Assembly (NCBI RefSeq): GCF_003669015.1
Contig: NZ_CP033069.1
Location: forward strand, 2,862,501 to 2,926,500
From: Acidovorax sp. 1608163
GTDB lineage: Bacteria; Pseudomonadota; Gammaproteobacteria; Burkholderiales; Burkholderiaceae_C
DNA length: 64,000 bases
Direction of reading: 5' to 3'
Shown piece after piece: positions 25,937 to 34,525 of the stretch. The number at the start of each line of letters is the position of its first letter. Within the stretch, counting starts at the first letter, position 1. A program made the position numbers and the translations under genes. The notes under the pieces are model-generated. The model was not told the origin of the DNA. It did not search any database and saw only the letters and a program-made list of their open reading frames with translations.

Positions 25937-27024
25937 ATGTCCAAGACCTACCAAATCGCCGTATTGCCCGGAGACGGCATCGGCAAAGAAGTGATGCCCG
26001 AAGGCCTGCGCGCCATCCAGGCCGCCGCCGCCCGCTTCGGCTTTGAGCTGCAACTGCACACCTTCGAGTGGGCCAGCTGCGACTACTACGCCGCCCACGG
26101 AAAAATGATGCCCGACGACTGGAAGGCGCAACTGTCAGGCATGGACGCCATCTTCTTTGGCGCCGTCGGCTGGCCCGCCACCGTGCCCGACCATGTCTCG
26201 CTGTGGGGGTCCCTCCTCAAGTTCCGCCGCGAGTTCGACCAGTACATCAACCTGCGCCCCGTGCGTTTGTTTGAAGGCGTACCTTGCCCCCTGGCAGGCC
26301 GCAAGCCCGGAGACATCGACTACTACGTGGTGCGCGAGAACACCGAGGGCGAATACACGTCCCTGGGCGGCATCATGTACGAAGGCACCGACCGCGAAAT
26401 CGTCATCCAGGAATCGGTCTACTCCCGCCACGGCGCCAACCGCCTCTTGAAGTTCGCCTTCGACCTGGCCCAAAGCCGCCCCAAAAAGCACGTCACCCTG
26501 GCCACCAAGAGCAACGGCATCGCCATCAGCATGCCCTGGTGGGATAAGAGGGCGGACGACGTCGCCAAAGACTACCCCGAGATCACGCTGGACAAGCAGC
26601 ACATCGACATCCTCACCGCCCGCTTTGTGCTGCAGCCCGGGCGCTTTGACGTGGTGGCCGCCACCAACCTGTTCGGTGACATCCTCAGTGACCTAGGCCC
26701 GGCCACCACCGGCACCATCGGCCTGGCCCCTTCGGCCAACCTCAACCCCGAGCGCAACTTCCCCAGCCTGTTCGAGCCCGTGCACGGCTCCGCGCCTGAC
26801 ATCTACGGCAAGAACATTGCCAACCCGATTGCGATGATCTGGTCGGGGGCGCTGATGCTGGACTTCCTCACGCAAGGCCAGGGTGCGGGGCGCCAGGCGC
26901 ACGATGCGATCGTGGGTGCGATTGAAGAGACGCTCAAGGGTGGGCCGCGCACGCCGGACCTGGGGGCACGGCCAACACCACGCAGGTGGGTGAGGCCATT
27001 GCCGCTTTGATTGCCAAGGGTTAA
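25937..27024 (+). pseudogene. dmlA: Tartrate / D-malate dehydrogenase (isocitrate dehydrogenase family), one-base frameshift near the C-terminus
   Basis: AAGGAG precedes ATG 25937 (MSKTYQIAVLPGDGIGKEVM). Family motifs: PGDGIG, KFRREFDQYINLRPV, ENTEGEYTSLGG, LATKSNG, DILTARFVLQP, ATNLFGDILSDLG and EPVHGSAPDIYGKNIANP. The enzyme should use NAD and Mn2+/Mg2+ to oxidise and decarboxylate D-malate or tartrate. After RTPDLG the frame shifts; adding one G to the five at 26962-26966 continues GTANTTQVGEAIAALIAKG to a stop at 27022-27024 and gives 362 residues, the family length. As sequenced, the protein would end at 27010 with a wrong tail of about 15 residues, so it might still be active. Confidence 0.9.
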
Positions 27025-27065
27025 AGCCAAACCCGCCGCAGCCAGCCCACCCGGCAGCTCCGGCT

Positions 27066-27090
27066 AAGGCCAGCGATTGCCGCTGGCCTT
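27066..27090. terminator. Hairpin between convergent dmlA and TetR genes
   Basis: Perfect 10-bp stem AAGGCCAGCG / CGCTGGCCTT with a 5-nt loop. The T tail is short, but the symmetrical hairpin between two convergent genes fits a bidirectional terminator. Confidence 0.55.
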
Positions 27091-27118
27091 GTGCAAACAA
27101 CAGCCCAGCAGGCGCCAA

Positions 27119-27736
27119 CTAATGCGCCTGCTGCGCAGAAGCAGCCCCCCACAGCGCTCGCAAAATGCCCTGCAGCACCGCCAGCGCTGGCGCGGGCTCC
27201 TTGGTCATCTGCACGCGGACGATGGCACCGTCCACCGCCATGGCCACCGCATCGGCCAAAGCGGTGTATGCGGGCCCAGAGGGCAGCCGGGCCGCAATCG
27301 CATCGGCCATATCCCGCTTGTGGCGCAACGAGGCCTCAACGACCCAGGGCCCCAGCCCCTCGGCCTCCGCCACACCATTGATAAAAGCGCAGCCCCGGTA
27401 ATCAGGCATCTCAAACCAGGCTTGCAGCGCCTGCAGCACGCACTGCAACGGAAAGTCGCTGTCCGTTGGCGCATCCGCCAGAGCCCCCTTGAACCACTGC
27501 ATCCACAAGGCATGCCGATGCTCCAGGTAGGCCGCCACCAGATCGTGCTTGCTAGGGAACTGGCGGTAGAAGGTGACCTTGGTGACATGGGCCTCGCCAA
27601 TGATCCGGTCAATGCCAGTGGCGCGGATCCCCTCCCGATAGAAAAGCGCATGCGCAGTGTGCAGGATGCGCTCACGCACGCCCATCGCGGCCAGGTTGGC
27701 GTCTTTGCCTTGCAAAGCAATCAACAGATGTGTCAT
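27119..27736 (-). CDS. TetR-family repressor
   Basis: 205 residues from ATG 27736; ATG 27745 and TTG 27754 are also in frame, and MGVRERIL at 27685 is a shorter option. The HTH is RERILHTAHALFYREGIRAT and IDRIIGEAHVTKVTFYRQFP, close to the AcrR/NemR type. The C-terminal ligand domain has PDYRGCAFINGVAEAEG, where the Cys after YRG is typical of this subgroup. Two palindromic sites lie between it and the divergent HPP gene, one overlapping the longer start codons, so repression of itself and of the HPP gene is likely. The inducer is unknown. Confidence 0.88.
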   Translation of the reverse strand: MTHLLIALQGKDANLAAMGVRERILHTAHALFYREGIRATGIDRIIGEAHVTKVTFYRQFPSKHDLVAAYLEHRHALWMQWFKGALADAPTDSDFPLQCVLQALQAWFEMPDYRGCAFINGVAEAEGLGPWVVEASLRHKRDMADAIAARLPSGPAYTALADAVAMAVDGAIVRVQMTKEPAPALAVLQGILRALWGAASAQQAH

Positions 27737-27746
27737 GGACCACATA

Positions 27747-27764
27747 GTAGACAAATCTGTCTAC
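27747..27764. promoter_or_regulatory. TetR operator candidate 1
   Basis: GTAGACAAATCTGTCTAC, an 18-bp palindrome with one mismatched pair. Same core as operator 2, centre 38 bp away, directly upstream of the TetR start. Confidence 0.75.
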
Positions 27765-27781
27765 AACGGCTAGCATTCAAC

Positions 27782-27805
27782 CATGTAGACAGATCTGTCT
27801 ACATG
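27782..27805. promoter_or_regulatory. TetR operator candidate 2
   Basis: A perfect 24-bp palindrome with core TAGACAGATCTGTCTA. It ends 31 nt before the HPP gene start, so repressor bound here would cover that promoter. Confidence 0.85.
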
Positions 27806-27836
27806 ATGGACATACCGTGATGACAAGGAACCCCAC

Positions 27837-28340
27837 ATGCTGATCCAAAAACTGCGCGGCCAGGGCGCCGCCTTGCCTGCCCGCCCACCGCTGCGGGCCA
27901 TCGCCCTGGCATGGTTGGGGGGCGCCCTGGCCATCGCCACGGTGGCACTGGCAGGCCAACAATGGGCGCTGTCGCTCATCCTGGGCTCGTTCGGCGCGTC
28001 GTGCGTGCTGGTGTTTGGCTTTCCCGACGTGCCCTTCTCTCAGCCCCGCAACGTGGTGGTGGGGCACTTTTTAAGCTCCCTCATTGGCCTGGTGTTTCTG
28101 CAATGGGCGGGGCCGCATTGGTGGGCCATGGCACTGGCCGTGGGCACCGCCATTGCGGTCATGATGTGGACGCGCACCGTGCACCCACCGGCCGGGTCCA
28201 ACCCCGTCATCATCTTTTTGGCGCAACCCACATGGGACTTTCTGTGGTTCCCCACGCTCACGGGCGCTGTGGTGTTGGTGATGGTTGCGCTGCTGTACAA
28301 CAACCTGACCCGCCCGGGGCGCTACCCCCAGTACTGGTAA
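27837..28340 (+). CDS. HPP-family integral membrane protein
   Basis: 167 residues with four membrane segments (about 20-40, 44-62, 76-112 and 138-158). LGSFGASCVLVFGFPDVPFS and TRTVHPPAGSNPVI carry the signature HPP motif. AAGGA precedes the ATG by 7 nt. Members in cyanobacteria and plastids have been linked to nitrite transport, but the role in proteobacteria is not settled. It is divergent from a TetR repressor with two operators between them, so it should be inducible. It is alone; no enzyme follows. Confidence 0.88.
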   Translation: MLIQKLRGQGAALPARPPLRAIALAWLGGALAIATVALAGQQWALSLILGSFGASCVLVFGFPDVPFSQPRNVVVGHFLSSLIGLVFLQWAGPHWWAMALAVGTAIAVMMWTRTVHPPAGSNPVIIFLAQPTWDFLWFPTLTGAVVLVMVALLYNNLTRPGRYPQYW

Positions 28341-28382
28341 GCCACTGCCCGTAGCGTGCCGCCGCGCGACCGAACGCTCCTG

Positions 28383-28440
28383 ATTTCATAGCTGCCAGCG
28401 CTTTTAGGATAAGCGCTGAGGCCAATTTTTGCCTCAAATC
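28383..28440 (+). repeat. Palindromic repeat, copy 5 (intergenic, forward)
   Basis: CATAGCTGCCAGCGCTTTTA, then ATAAGCGCTGAGGCC, a T-rich tail and CTCAAATC. Between the HPP gene and the MetQ-like gene. Confidence 0.85.
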
Positions 28441-28588
28441 AACAAAAGCACTTATCGAAATAAGAGGCCGACTCGTTATATCGATATGAAAATAAAAACC
28501 TGTGATGCACCAAACCAGGGAATTAAACTTTGCAACAGCCCGGCCCCACCGCCGGAAGTCATCTCCTCTCTTTGAAAGACACATTGCA

Positions 28589-29377
28589 ATGCTGAAGAAT
28601 GCCCTTTCCGCACTGGCCATCGCCACCCTGGCGCTGAGCGCTCAGGCCGCTGACGTGGTCCTGAAGGTGGCCGCGTCCTCCGTGCCGCACGCCGAGATCC
28701 TGAACTTCGTGAAGCCCCAGCTCAAGGCCGAAGGCATCGACCTGCAGGTGCGTGAATTCAGCGACTACATCCAGCCGAACGCGGCCGTGGAAGACAAGCA
28801 GCTCGACGCCAACTACTTCCAGCACCAGCCCTACCTGGACAGCTACAACAAAGACCGCAAGAGCAGCATCGTCGCCGTGCCGAATGGCAAAGTGCACATT
28901 GAGCCCTTTGGTGCCTACTCCAAGAGGATCAAGGCCGTGAGCGAGCTCAAGGAGGGCGCCCTCATCGCCATCCCGAACGACCCCTCCAACACCGGCCGCG
29001 CATTGCTGCTGCTGCAGTCCCAGGGCCTGATCGAGCTGAAGGATCCCAAGAACATCACAGCCACGCCGATCGACATCGTCAAGAACCCCAGAAACCTGAA
29101 GTTCCGCCAGCTCGAAGCCGCCTTGCTGCCCCGTGCGCTGGACGATGTGGACCTGTCCCTCATCAACACCAACTACGCCATCGAAGCCAAGCTGAACCCC
29201 TCCAAGGACGCGCTGTTCCTGGAGTCCGGCGATTCGCACTACGCCAACTTCATCGCCGCCCGCAAGGACCGTGCGAACGATGCCAGCATCCAGAAGCTGG
29301 TGAAAGCACTGCACACGCCTGAAGTGAAGAAGTTCATCCAGGACAAGTACAAGGGCGCGATCATCCCCGCCTTCTGA
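28589..29377 (+). CDS. MetQ/NlpA-family periplasmic substrate-binding protein
   Basis: 262 residues, MLKNALSALAIATLALSAQA then mature ADVVLKVAASSVPHAEIL. Family blocks: LQVREFSDYIQPNAAVEDKQ, LDANYFQHQPYLDSYN, VHIEPFGAYSKRIK and IAIPNDPSNTGRALLLLQ. It should bind D/L-methionine or a similar amino acid for a MetNI-type ABC importer, but neither metN nor metI is in the window. There is no lipobox Cys: cleavage after AQA suggests a soluble periplasmic protein. The start gives a proper signal peptide; no strong ribosome site is seen. A terminator follows. Confidence 0.88.
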   Translation: MLKNALSALAIATLALSAQAADVVLKVAASSVPHAEILNFVKPQLKAEGIDLQVREFSDYIQPNAAVEDKQLDANYFQHQPYLDSYNKDRKSSIVAVPNGKVHIEPFGAYSKRIKAVSELKEGALIAIPNDPSNTGRALLLLQSQGLIELKDPKNITATPIDIVKNPRNLKFRQLEAALLPRALDDVDLSLINTNYAIEAKLNPSKDALFLESGDSHYANFIAARKDRANDASIQKLVKALHTPEVKKFIQDKYKGAIIPAF

Positions 29378-29419
29378 GGATCAGGGCAGGTGGCCTTGCG
29401 GCCCCTCCTCCCCCGGCAA

Positions 29420-29446
29420 AAAGCGCTGCCTCGGCAGCGCTTTTTT
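29420..29446 (+). terminator. Rho-independent terminator after the MetQ-like gene
   Basis: Stem AGCGCTGC / GCAGCGCT with a CTCG loop, A-rich before and TTTTTT after. The following stretch 29447-29588 contains no gene I can support. Confidence 0.9.
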
Positions 29447-29588
29447 CTTGGCAGCACATCGCCCACAAACAATCGACCAGCCGCGTCGCCACCGGCATCG
29501 CCCACTGCCCCTGCAATATGACGAGGCCCACGGGCGACCAACCCACCGCCGACGCCCGCCGCACGGGTGTCGCGGCCACCATGGCCCC

Positions 29589-29813
29589 TCACCCTCCACC
29601 CGGTGGCACCCGAAATTGCGCGGTGACGCGTTGCTCTGCCCGGGCCAAGGCGGCCGCAGCGCGTGCCAGCCAACCCCGCCATGTGGCGCCTGCAAGCCAA
29701 TGCCTGCACGGCGCCAGGGCTTGGCCTGAGAAGGGTGCCGACGGCGGGGCCTGTTCGGCGGGATGAACGGGAAGGGAGGGATCGGCGGAAGACGTCAAAG
29801 GAAGTGGCTTCAT
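29589..29813 (-). CDS. Small hypothetical protein (weak call)
   Basis: 74-residue frame, MKPLPLTSSADPSLPVHP to VTAQFRVPPGGG, with Trp/Ala-rich CRHWLAGATWRGWLARAAA. Codon use looks like that of the genome and it lies divergent to a LysR gene with a dyad between them, the usual place for a LysR target. I recognise no domain. Further open frames in 29361-29582 on the same strand lie in other frames, so a broken longer gene is possible. It may be chance. Confidence 0.3.
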   Translation of the reverse strand: MKPLPLTSSADPSLPVHPAEQAPPSAPFSGQALAPCRHWLAGATWRGWLARAAAALARAEQRVTAQFRVPPGGG

Positions 29814-29851
29814 GGAGCAGAATGCTCACGCTCAGCCAAACATCTGTAAAG

Positions 29852-29872
29852 TTGAATTAACTGACAATTCAA
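29852..29872. promoter_or_regulatory. Inverted repeat upstream of LysR gene 29897 (operator candidate)
   Basis: TTGAATT-N7-AATTCAA, perfect 7-bp arms containing the T-N11-A form of LysR sites, 25 nt before the regulator start. Confidence 0.65.
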
Positions 29873-29896
29873 TTCACAAATACTGATGTCACGCCC

Positions 29897-30778
29897 ATGC
29901 GCAACCTGAACCTCGACCAACTGCAAACCCTGATTGCCATTGCCGACCTGGGTACCTTTGCGGCGGCCGCCCAGGCGCTGCACCTGGCGCCACCCACCGT
30001 GAGCCTGCACATCAAGGAGCTGGAGTCGCGGCTGGAGGCAGAACTGGTGGTGCGTGGCCGCCGCCAGGCGGAGTTAACGCCCGCCGGGGAGGTGCTGGTG
30101 CAAGAAGGCCGCCAGTTGCTGCAGGCCGCAGACGACCTGGTGGAGCGGGTGCGCCGCCGCGCCTGCGGGCGCGAGGGCGTGGTGCGGGTGGGCGTGTCGG
30201 CCGGGGTCAGCACCCGGCTGCTGCCGCGCATGCTCGAAGCCCTGGCCCAGCGCAGCCCGGGCGTGGAAATCCGGCTCGAAGCCGTGGGTTCGGCCGAGTC
30301 GATGCAGCGGCTCAAGGCAGGCTCGCTCGATATAGGCATCGTTGCCAGCCCCCAGCCCCCCGTGCCCGAGGTGCGCCAGATGCCTTGGCGCACCGACCCC
30401 ATGGTGGCCCTGCTGCCCGCCGCATGGGACGCCCCCGAGTTCGTCACGCCCGACTGGCTTGCCACGCGCCGATGGGCATCGTTTGCCCCAGCCACGCAGA
30501 TGCACGGGCTCATTGCCAGCTGGTTTGGCCAGGCGGGGCACCACCCTCGCCCCTTCCTCGCACTGAGCTACCCCGGCGCGCTCAAAAGCCTGGCCGCCGC
30601 GAGCCAGTGCGCAGCGCTGTTGCCCATGGAAGAAGTGCAGGACCAGCAAGACGCGCCAGACGTGCACGTGCGCCACCTGCGGCCCCAGCTCATGCGCCCT
30701 ATGGCCATCGCGCACCGCCACCAGGCATCAGCCGCCGTGCAGAGCGTGTTGGGCTTGCTGGCGGAGTTTTCGGGTTAA
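29897..30778 (+). CDS. LysR-family transcriptional regulator
   Basis: 293 residues. N-terminal HTH: LDQLQTLIAIADLGTFAAAA and LAPPTVSLHIKELESRLEAE. The effector domain starts near residue 92 (VVRVGVSAGVSTRLLPRML). No effector can be inferred. Upstream is a perfect dyad; the only divergent frame is a weak small protein. It ends in a 4-nt overlap with the convergent LysR gene. Confidence 0.92.
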   Translation: MRNLNLDQLQTLIAIADLGTFAAAAQALHLAPPTVSLHIKELESRLEAELVVRGRRQAELTPAGEVLVQEGRQLLQAADDLVERVRRRACGREGVVRVGVSAGVSTRLLPRMLEALAQRSPGVEIRLEAVGSAESMQRLKAGSLDIGIVASPQPPVPEVRQMPWRTDPMVALLPAAWDAPEFVTPDWLATRRWASFAPATQMHGLIASWFGQAGHHPRPFLALSYPGALKSLAAASQCAALLPMEEVQDQQDAPDVHVRHLRPQLMRPMAIAHRHQASAAVQSVLGLLAEFSG

Positions 30779-31707
30779 GTGCCTCGCGCCACCTCGCGCA
30801 AGCACTCCACCAACTGCGTGGTCACCGGCGTCACGCGCTGCCCGCGCAGCGTGATCAGGCCCACGGGCGGCAAATCCACCGGCACGGGCAGCTTGAGCAC
30901 CGCCACCATGCCCTGCTGCGCAAAGTGCGCCGCCACGCTGCGCGCCATGAAGGCCACGGCGCCACGCTGCTGCAAGAAGGTGATCTGCGACAGAAACGAC
31001 GCCGACTCAACCACATCTGCCGGGGGCAGCAGGCCGTGGGCAAAAAACTGCTGCTCCAGCTTGACCCGCAGGGACGCCCAGGGCGGCGGCATCACACAAG
31101 GCTGTGCGGCAATGTCGGCCCACTGCACCTTGCGTTTGCCCGCCAGGGGGTGGCTGGGGTGCGCCACGGCGGCCATGGGGTCGTCGTACAGCGCCTCGGT
31201 CTCCAGGTCGGGCGAGGCGTAGCCGGGCTCCAGGCGGCCCACAAACAGGTCCAGCTCACCCAGGCGCAGCTTGGGCAGCAGGCGGGTCAGGTCGCCCTCG
31301 TCAATCAACACCGTGGTGCGGCTGGATCGGGCCTTGAGCCGCTCTACCGCCGGCGCCAGCAGCACCGGCGTGGCGGCCACCATGGCGCCCACGCTGGTGC
31401 GGCCGATGGCGCCGCTGGCTTCGGCGGCAATCTCGTCGCGCGTGCGGTCAAACCCCGCCAGCACCGATCGGGCAAAGCGCACCACACTGGCACCCGCCGC
31501 CGTGGGCTCGGTGCCCCGGGTCGATCGCTCAAACAGCGGCAAGCCAAACATGGACTCGATCTCGGCCAGGGTTTTGGAGACCGCAGGCTGCGTGATCGAC
31601 AGGAATTCGGCCGCCCGGCCCAGGTGCCGGAACTGGTCCAGTGCCACCAGCATTTGCAGGTGGCGCAGCTTGAGGTTGCTGCGCAGTACGCGGTCGATCT
31701 GTGCCAT
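30775..31707 (-). CDS. LysR-family regulator, GbpR-like, of the sugar-acid cluster
   Basis: 310 residues, MAQIDRVLRSNLKLRHLQML. NLKLRHLQMLVALDQFRHLG and LSITQPAVSKTLAEIE are characteristic of the GbpR branch (galactose-binding protein regulator), which often controls sugar and sugar-acid uptake. It is divergent from a Bug receptor gene and the dehydratase, aldehyde dehydrogenase and aldolase genes that follow. A double inverted repeat lies in the shared promoter region. It probably controls the cluster in response to the incoming sugar acid or an intermediate. Confidence 0.9.
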   Translation of the reverse strand: MAQIDRVLRSNLKLRHLQMLVALDQFRHLGRAAEFLSITQPAVSKTLAEIESMFGLPLFERSTRGTEPTAAGASVVRFARSVLAGFDRTRDEIAAEASGAIGRTSVGAMVAATPVLLAPAVERLKARSSRTTVLIDEGDLTRLLPKLRLGELDLFVGRLEPGYASPDLETEALYDDPMAAVAHPSHPLAGKRKVQWADIAAQPCVMPPPWASLRVKLEQQFFAHGLLPPADVVESASFLSQITFLQQRGAVAFMARSVAAHFAQQGMVAVLKLPVPVDLPPVGLITLRGQRVTPVTTQLVECLREVARGT

Positions 31708-31747
31708 GGCGTGACTCCCTTTTTACAGTTTTTTGCCCAGTTTTCTT

Positions 31748-31797
31748 CATAACCTAAATGCAATGAAGACAGTCTATATTTTCATTGGATTGTTATG
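31748..31797. promoter_or_regulatory. Nested inverted repeats in the GbpR-like / Bug receptor divergent region
   Basis: CATAAC (31748) pairs with GTTATG (31797 end); inside, AATGCAATGAA (31757-31767) pairs with TTCATTGGATT (31781-31791) with one mismatch. Two nested dyads with 13 nt between the inner arms fit a LysR tetramer site. Confidence 0.65.
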
Positions 31798-31849
31798 CAG
31801 CATTTCTCAACAATGGGTACCAACAACATAAAAACCCACGGAGACAAGC

Positions 31850-32839
31850 ATGCAGACCCCACGCATTGCACGGCGTCGCTTCGTGCTCGGCGCCTTGAGC
31901 GCCAGCGCACTGGCCACCACATCGGGCAACCTCTTCTCGCAAGCCTGGCCTGAGCGCCCCATCACCTTCATCTGCCCCTGGCCCGCAGGCGGCACGGCCG
32001 ACCAGTCCATGCGCGCACTGTGCACCGTGGCCGGGCGCATCCTGGGCCAAAGCATTGCGGTCGAGAACAAGGTGGGTGCCTCCGGCATGATCGGCTCCAA
32101 GGCGCTGGCCTCGGCCAAGGGCGATGGCTACACCATCGGGCAAATCCCGATCTCGGTCACGCGCTTCTCGCAGCTGGGCACATTGCAGGCCGACCCCCGC
32201 AAAGACTTCACCTACATCGCGCGCACCTCGGGCCAGACCTTCGGCATTGCGGTGCCTGCCAACTCGCCCTTCAAGACACTCAAGGACTTCGTGGCCTACG
32301 CCAAGGCCAACCCCGGCAAGGTGAGCTACGCCCACGCGGGCGTGGGCGGCGCCACACATGTGGGCATGGAAGAGTTCGCCAGCGTGGCGGGCATCCAGCT
32401 CAACCACGTGCCCTACAAGGGTGGCGCAGAGGCGCTGCAGGGTGTGCTGGGCGGCCATGTGGATGCGCTGGCCGACTCCAGCTCGTGGGCGCCGCATGTC
32501 GAAGCGGGCAAGCTGCGCCTGCTGGCCACCTGGGGCGAGCTGCGCACGGCCCGCTTCAAGGACGTTCCCACCCTGCGCGAGCTGGGCTACGACGTGGTGG
32601 TGGACGCCCCCAACGGCATTGGCGCCCCCAAGGGCCTGGACCCCGCCATCGTGGCCAAGCTGCGCGATGCCTTCAAGCAAGCGGTGGCCAGCCCAGAGTT
32701 CAAGTCGGTGATCGACAAACTCGATGCGCCGCTGCTCTATCTGGACGGGCCCGACTACGAAAAATACGTTAACACCGTCTACCAAAAAGAGACCGTGTTG
32801 ATCGACAAGCTGAAGCTGCGCGAGCTGATGAAGAGCTGA
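31850..32839 (+). CDS. Bug-family (TctC-like) periplasmic solute receptor 1
   Basis: 329 residues. A twin-arginine type signal (RIARRRFVLGALSAS) is followed by the mature WPERPITFICPWPAGGTADQ. VPYKGGAEALQGVLGGHVDA is the family ligand-domain signature. Bug proteins bind carboxylates in the periplasm; most Comamonadaceae have many without the TctAB membrane partners, as here. First gene of the sugar-acid cluster, divergent from the GbpR-like regulator, so it probably binds the sugar acid or an analogue. A GC-rich hairpin (32863-32884) separates it from the next gene. Confidence 0.92.
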   Translation: MQTPRIARRRFVLGALSASALATTSGNLFSQAWPERPITFICPWPAGGTADQSMRALCTVAGRILGQSIAVENKVGASGMIGSKALASAKGDGYTIGQIPISVTRFSQLGTLQADPRKDFTYIARTSGQTFGIAVPANSPFKTLKDFVAYAKANPGKVSYAHAGVGGATHVGMEEFASVAGIQLNHVPYKGGAEALQGVLGGHVDALADSSSWAPHVEAGKLRLLATWGELRTARFKDVPTLRELGYDVVVDAPNGIGAPKGLDPAIVAKLRDAFKQAVASPEFKSVIDKLDAPLLYLDGPDYEKYVNTVYQKETVLIDKLKLRELMKS

Positions 32840-32904
32840 GCGCAAGGTGACGCACGAAGCCCCAGCGCCCAACGCGGGGCGCTGCCACGTTCAGGCCCCC
32901 ATTG

Positions 32905-34446
32905 ATGAAAGCCTCCATGTCCCGCACCGATAGCACCCTGCTGCACCTGCACCCCAACGACAACGTGCTGGTTGCCAAAACCGCCCTGGCCCTGGGCCAG
33001 GACATTCCGGAGCTGGGCCTGCGCACCCGCGCCCAGGTGCCCGCCGGGCACAAGATTGCCGCGCGCCGCATTGCGGCAGGCGAGCAGGTCAAAAAGTACG
33101 ACACCGTGATCGGCGTGGCCACCCGCGACCTGGAGCCCGGCGACTACGTGCACAGCCACAACCTGCAGCTCGTGGACTACTACCGGGACCCCGCCTTCGG
33201 CGCCGATGTGCAACCCGTTCAGTATGTGCCCGAGGCCGAACGCGCCACCTTTCAGGGCTTTGTGCGGCCAGGCGGCGGCGTGGGCACGCGCAACTTCATC
33301 GGCATCCTGTCGTCGGTGAACTGCTCGGCCACCGTCATCAAGCGCATTGCCGCGCACTTCACCCCCGAGCGGCTGGCCGCCTACCCCAACGTGGATGGCG
33401 TGGCCGCCTTTGCCCAGACCAGCGGCTGCGGCATGTCCTCGCCCAGCGAGCACTTTGATGTGCTGCGCCGCACCCTGGCGGGCTACGCGCGCCACCCCAA
33501 CCTGGCGGGCGTGCTCATCGTGGGCCTGGGGTGTGAGCGCAACCAGGTGGATTCGCTGGTCGATTCGCAGGGGCTGAAAGAAGGCAAGCTCATGCGCACC
33601 ATGGTGATGCAGGACGTGGGCGGCACCCGCGTGACCATCGAGGCAGGCATCCGCGCCATTGAAGAAATGCTGCCCATCGCCAACGAAGCACGGCGCAACA
33701 CCGTGAGCGCCAGCCACCTCAAGATTGGGCTGGAGTGCGGCGGCTCGGACGGCTTCTCGGGCATCACCGCCAACCCCGGCCTGGGCGCGGCCATGGACAT
33801 CCTGGTGCGCCACGGCGGCACCGCCATCCTGAGCGAGACACCCGAAATCCACGGCGTGGAGTTCATGCTCACCCGCCGCGCCATCAGCCCCGAAGTCGGC
33901 CAGAAGCTGCTGGACCGCCTGGCCTGGTGGGAAAAGTACACCGCAGGCCAGAACGCCCAGTTCAACGGCGTGGTGGGCCACGGCAACCAGGCCGGTGGTC
34001 TGGCCAACATCTTTGAAAAATCGCTGGGCAGCGCGATGAAGGGCGGCACCACCCCGCTGCGCGCCGTGTACGAATACGCCGAGCCCATCACCGAAAACGG
34101 TTTTGTGTTCATGGACTCGCCGGGCTACGACCCTGTCGCCTCCACCGGCCAGATTGCCAGCGGCGCGCAGCTCATCTGCTTTACCACCGGCCGTGGCTCC
34201 ATGTTTGGCAGCAAGCCCGCGCCCACCATCAAGCTGGCCAGCAACACGCCCATGTTCACGCGGCTGGAGGAGGACATGGACATCAACTGCGGCGTGGTGA
34301 TTGACGGCGAGTGCACCGTGGCCGAGCTGGGCCAGCGCATCTTTGACCAGATCCTGCGCCATGCCAGTGGCGAGGAAACGAAGAGCGAATTGCTGGGGTT
34401 GGGTGATCACGAATTTGTGCCGTGGCACATGGGGATTGTCAGCTAA
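32905..34446 (+). CDS. Altronate/galactarate-type dehydratase (UxaA family)
   Basis: 513 residues from ATG 32905; ATG 32917 is another option and no ribosome site decides. An N-terminal SAF domain (about 10-100: LHPNDNVLVAKTALALGQDI, GEQVKKYDTVIGVATRDLEP) is followed by the large UxaA/GarD domain with GTRNFIGILSSVNCSATV, QTSGCGMS, GLGCERNQ, ECGGSDGFSGITANPG and TTGRGSMFG. The family dehydrates aldonic or aldaric acids to 2-keto-3-deoxy acids. The exact substrate (altronate, galactarate or another) cannot be read from sequence. The aldolase and semialdehyde dehydrogenase downstream would process the product. Confidence 0.88.
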   Translation: MKASMSRTDSTLLHLHPNDNVLVAKTALALGQDIPELGLRTRAQVPAGHKIAARRIAAGEQVKKYDTVIGVATRDLEPGDYVHSHNLQLVDYYRDPAFGADVQPVQYVPEAERATFQGFVRPGGGVGTRNFIGILSSVNCSATVIKRIAAHFTPERLAAYPNVDGVAAFAQTSGCGMSSPSEHFDVLRRTLAGYARHPNLAGVLIVGLGCERNQVDSLVDSQGLKEGKLMRTMVMQDVGGTRVTIEAGIRAIEEMLPIANEARRNTVSASHLKIGLECGGSDGFSGITANPGLGAAMDILVRHGGTAILSETPEIHGVEFMLTRRAISPEVGQKLLDRLAWWEKYTAGQNAQFNGVVGHGNQAGGLANIFEKSLGSAMKGGTTPLRAVYEYAEPITENGFVFMDSPGYDPVASTGQIASGAQLICFTTGRGSMFGSKPAPTIKLASNTPMFTRLEEDMDINCGVVIDGECTVAELGQRIFDQILRHASGEETKSELLGLGDHEFVPWHMGIVS

Positions 34447-34459
34447 CGCCACGCCCATT

Positions 34460-34524
34460 CACTATCAAAACAATAGCTTCTAGCGCTTATTAGATAAGCG
34501 CCAGAGCCCCATTTCATTCAAACC
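34460..34524 (+). repeat. Palindromic repeat, copy 6 (intergenic, forward)
   Basis: ACTATCAAAACAATAGC, then TTCTAGCGCTTATTAG, ATAAGCGCCAGAGCC and ATTCAAA. It ends directly at the start of the aldehyde dehydrogenase gene and so contains its ribosome-binding region. Confidence 0.9.
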
Positions 34525-34525
34525 C

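Noticed and set aside
29361..29582. Reverse-strand frame starting MVAATPVRRASAVGWSPVG
   Set aside because: Overlaps the MetQ terminator and gene end; no recognisable domain. It might be a decayed continuation of the small frame at 29589-29813, but this cannot be supported.
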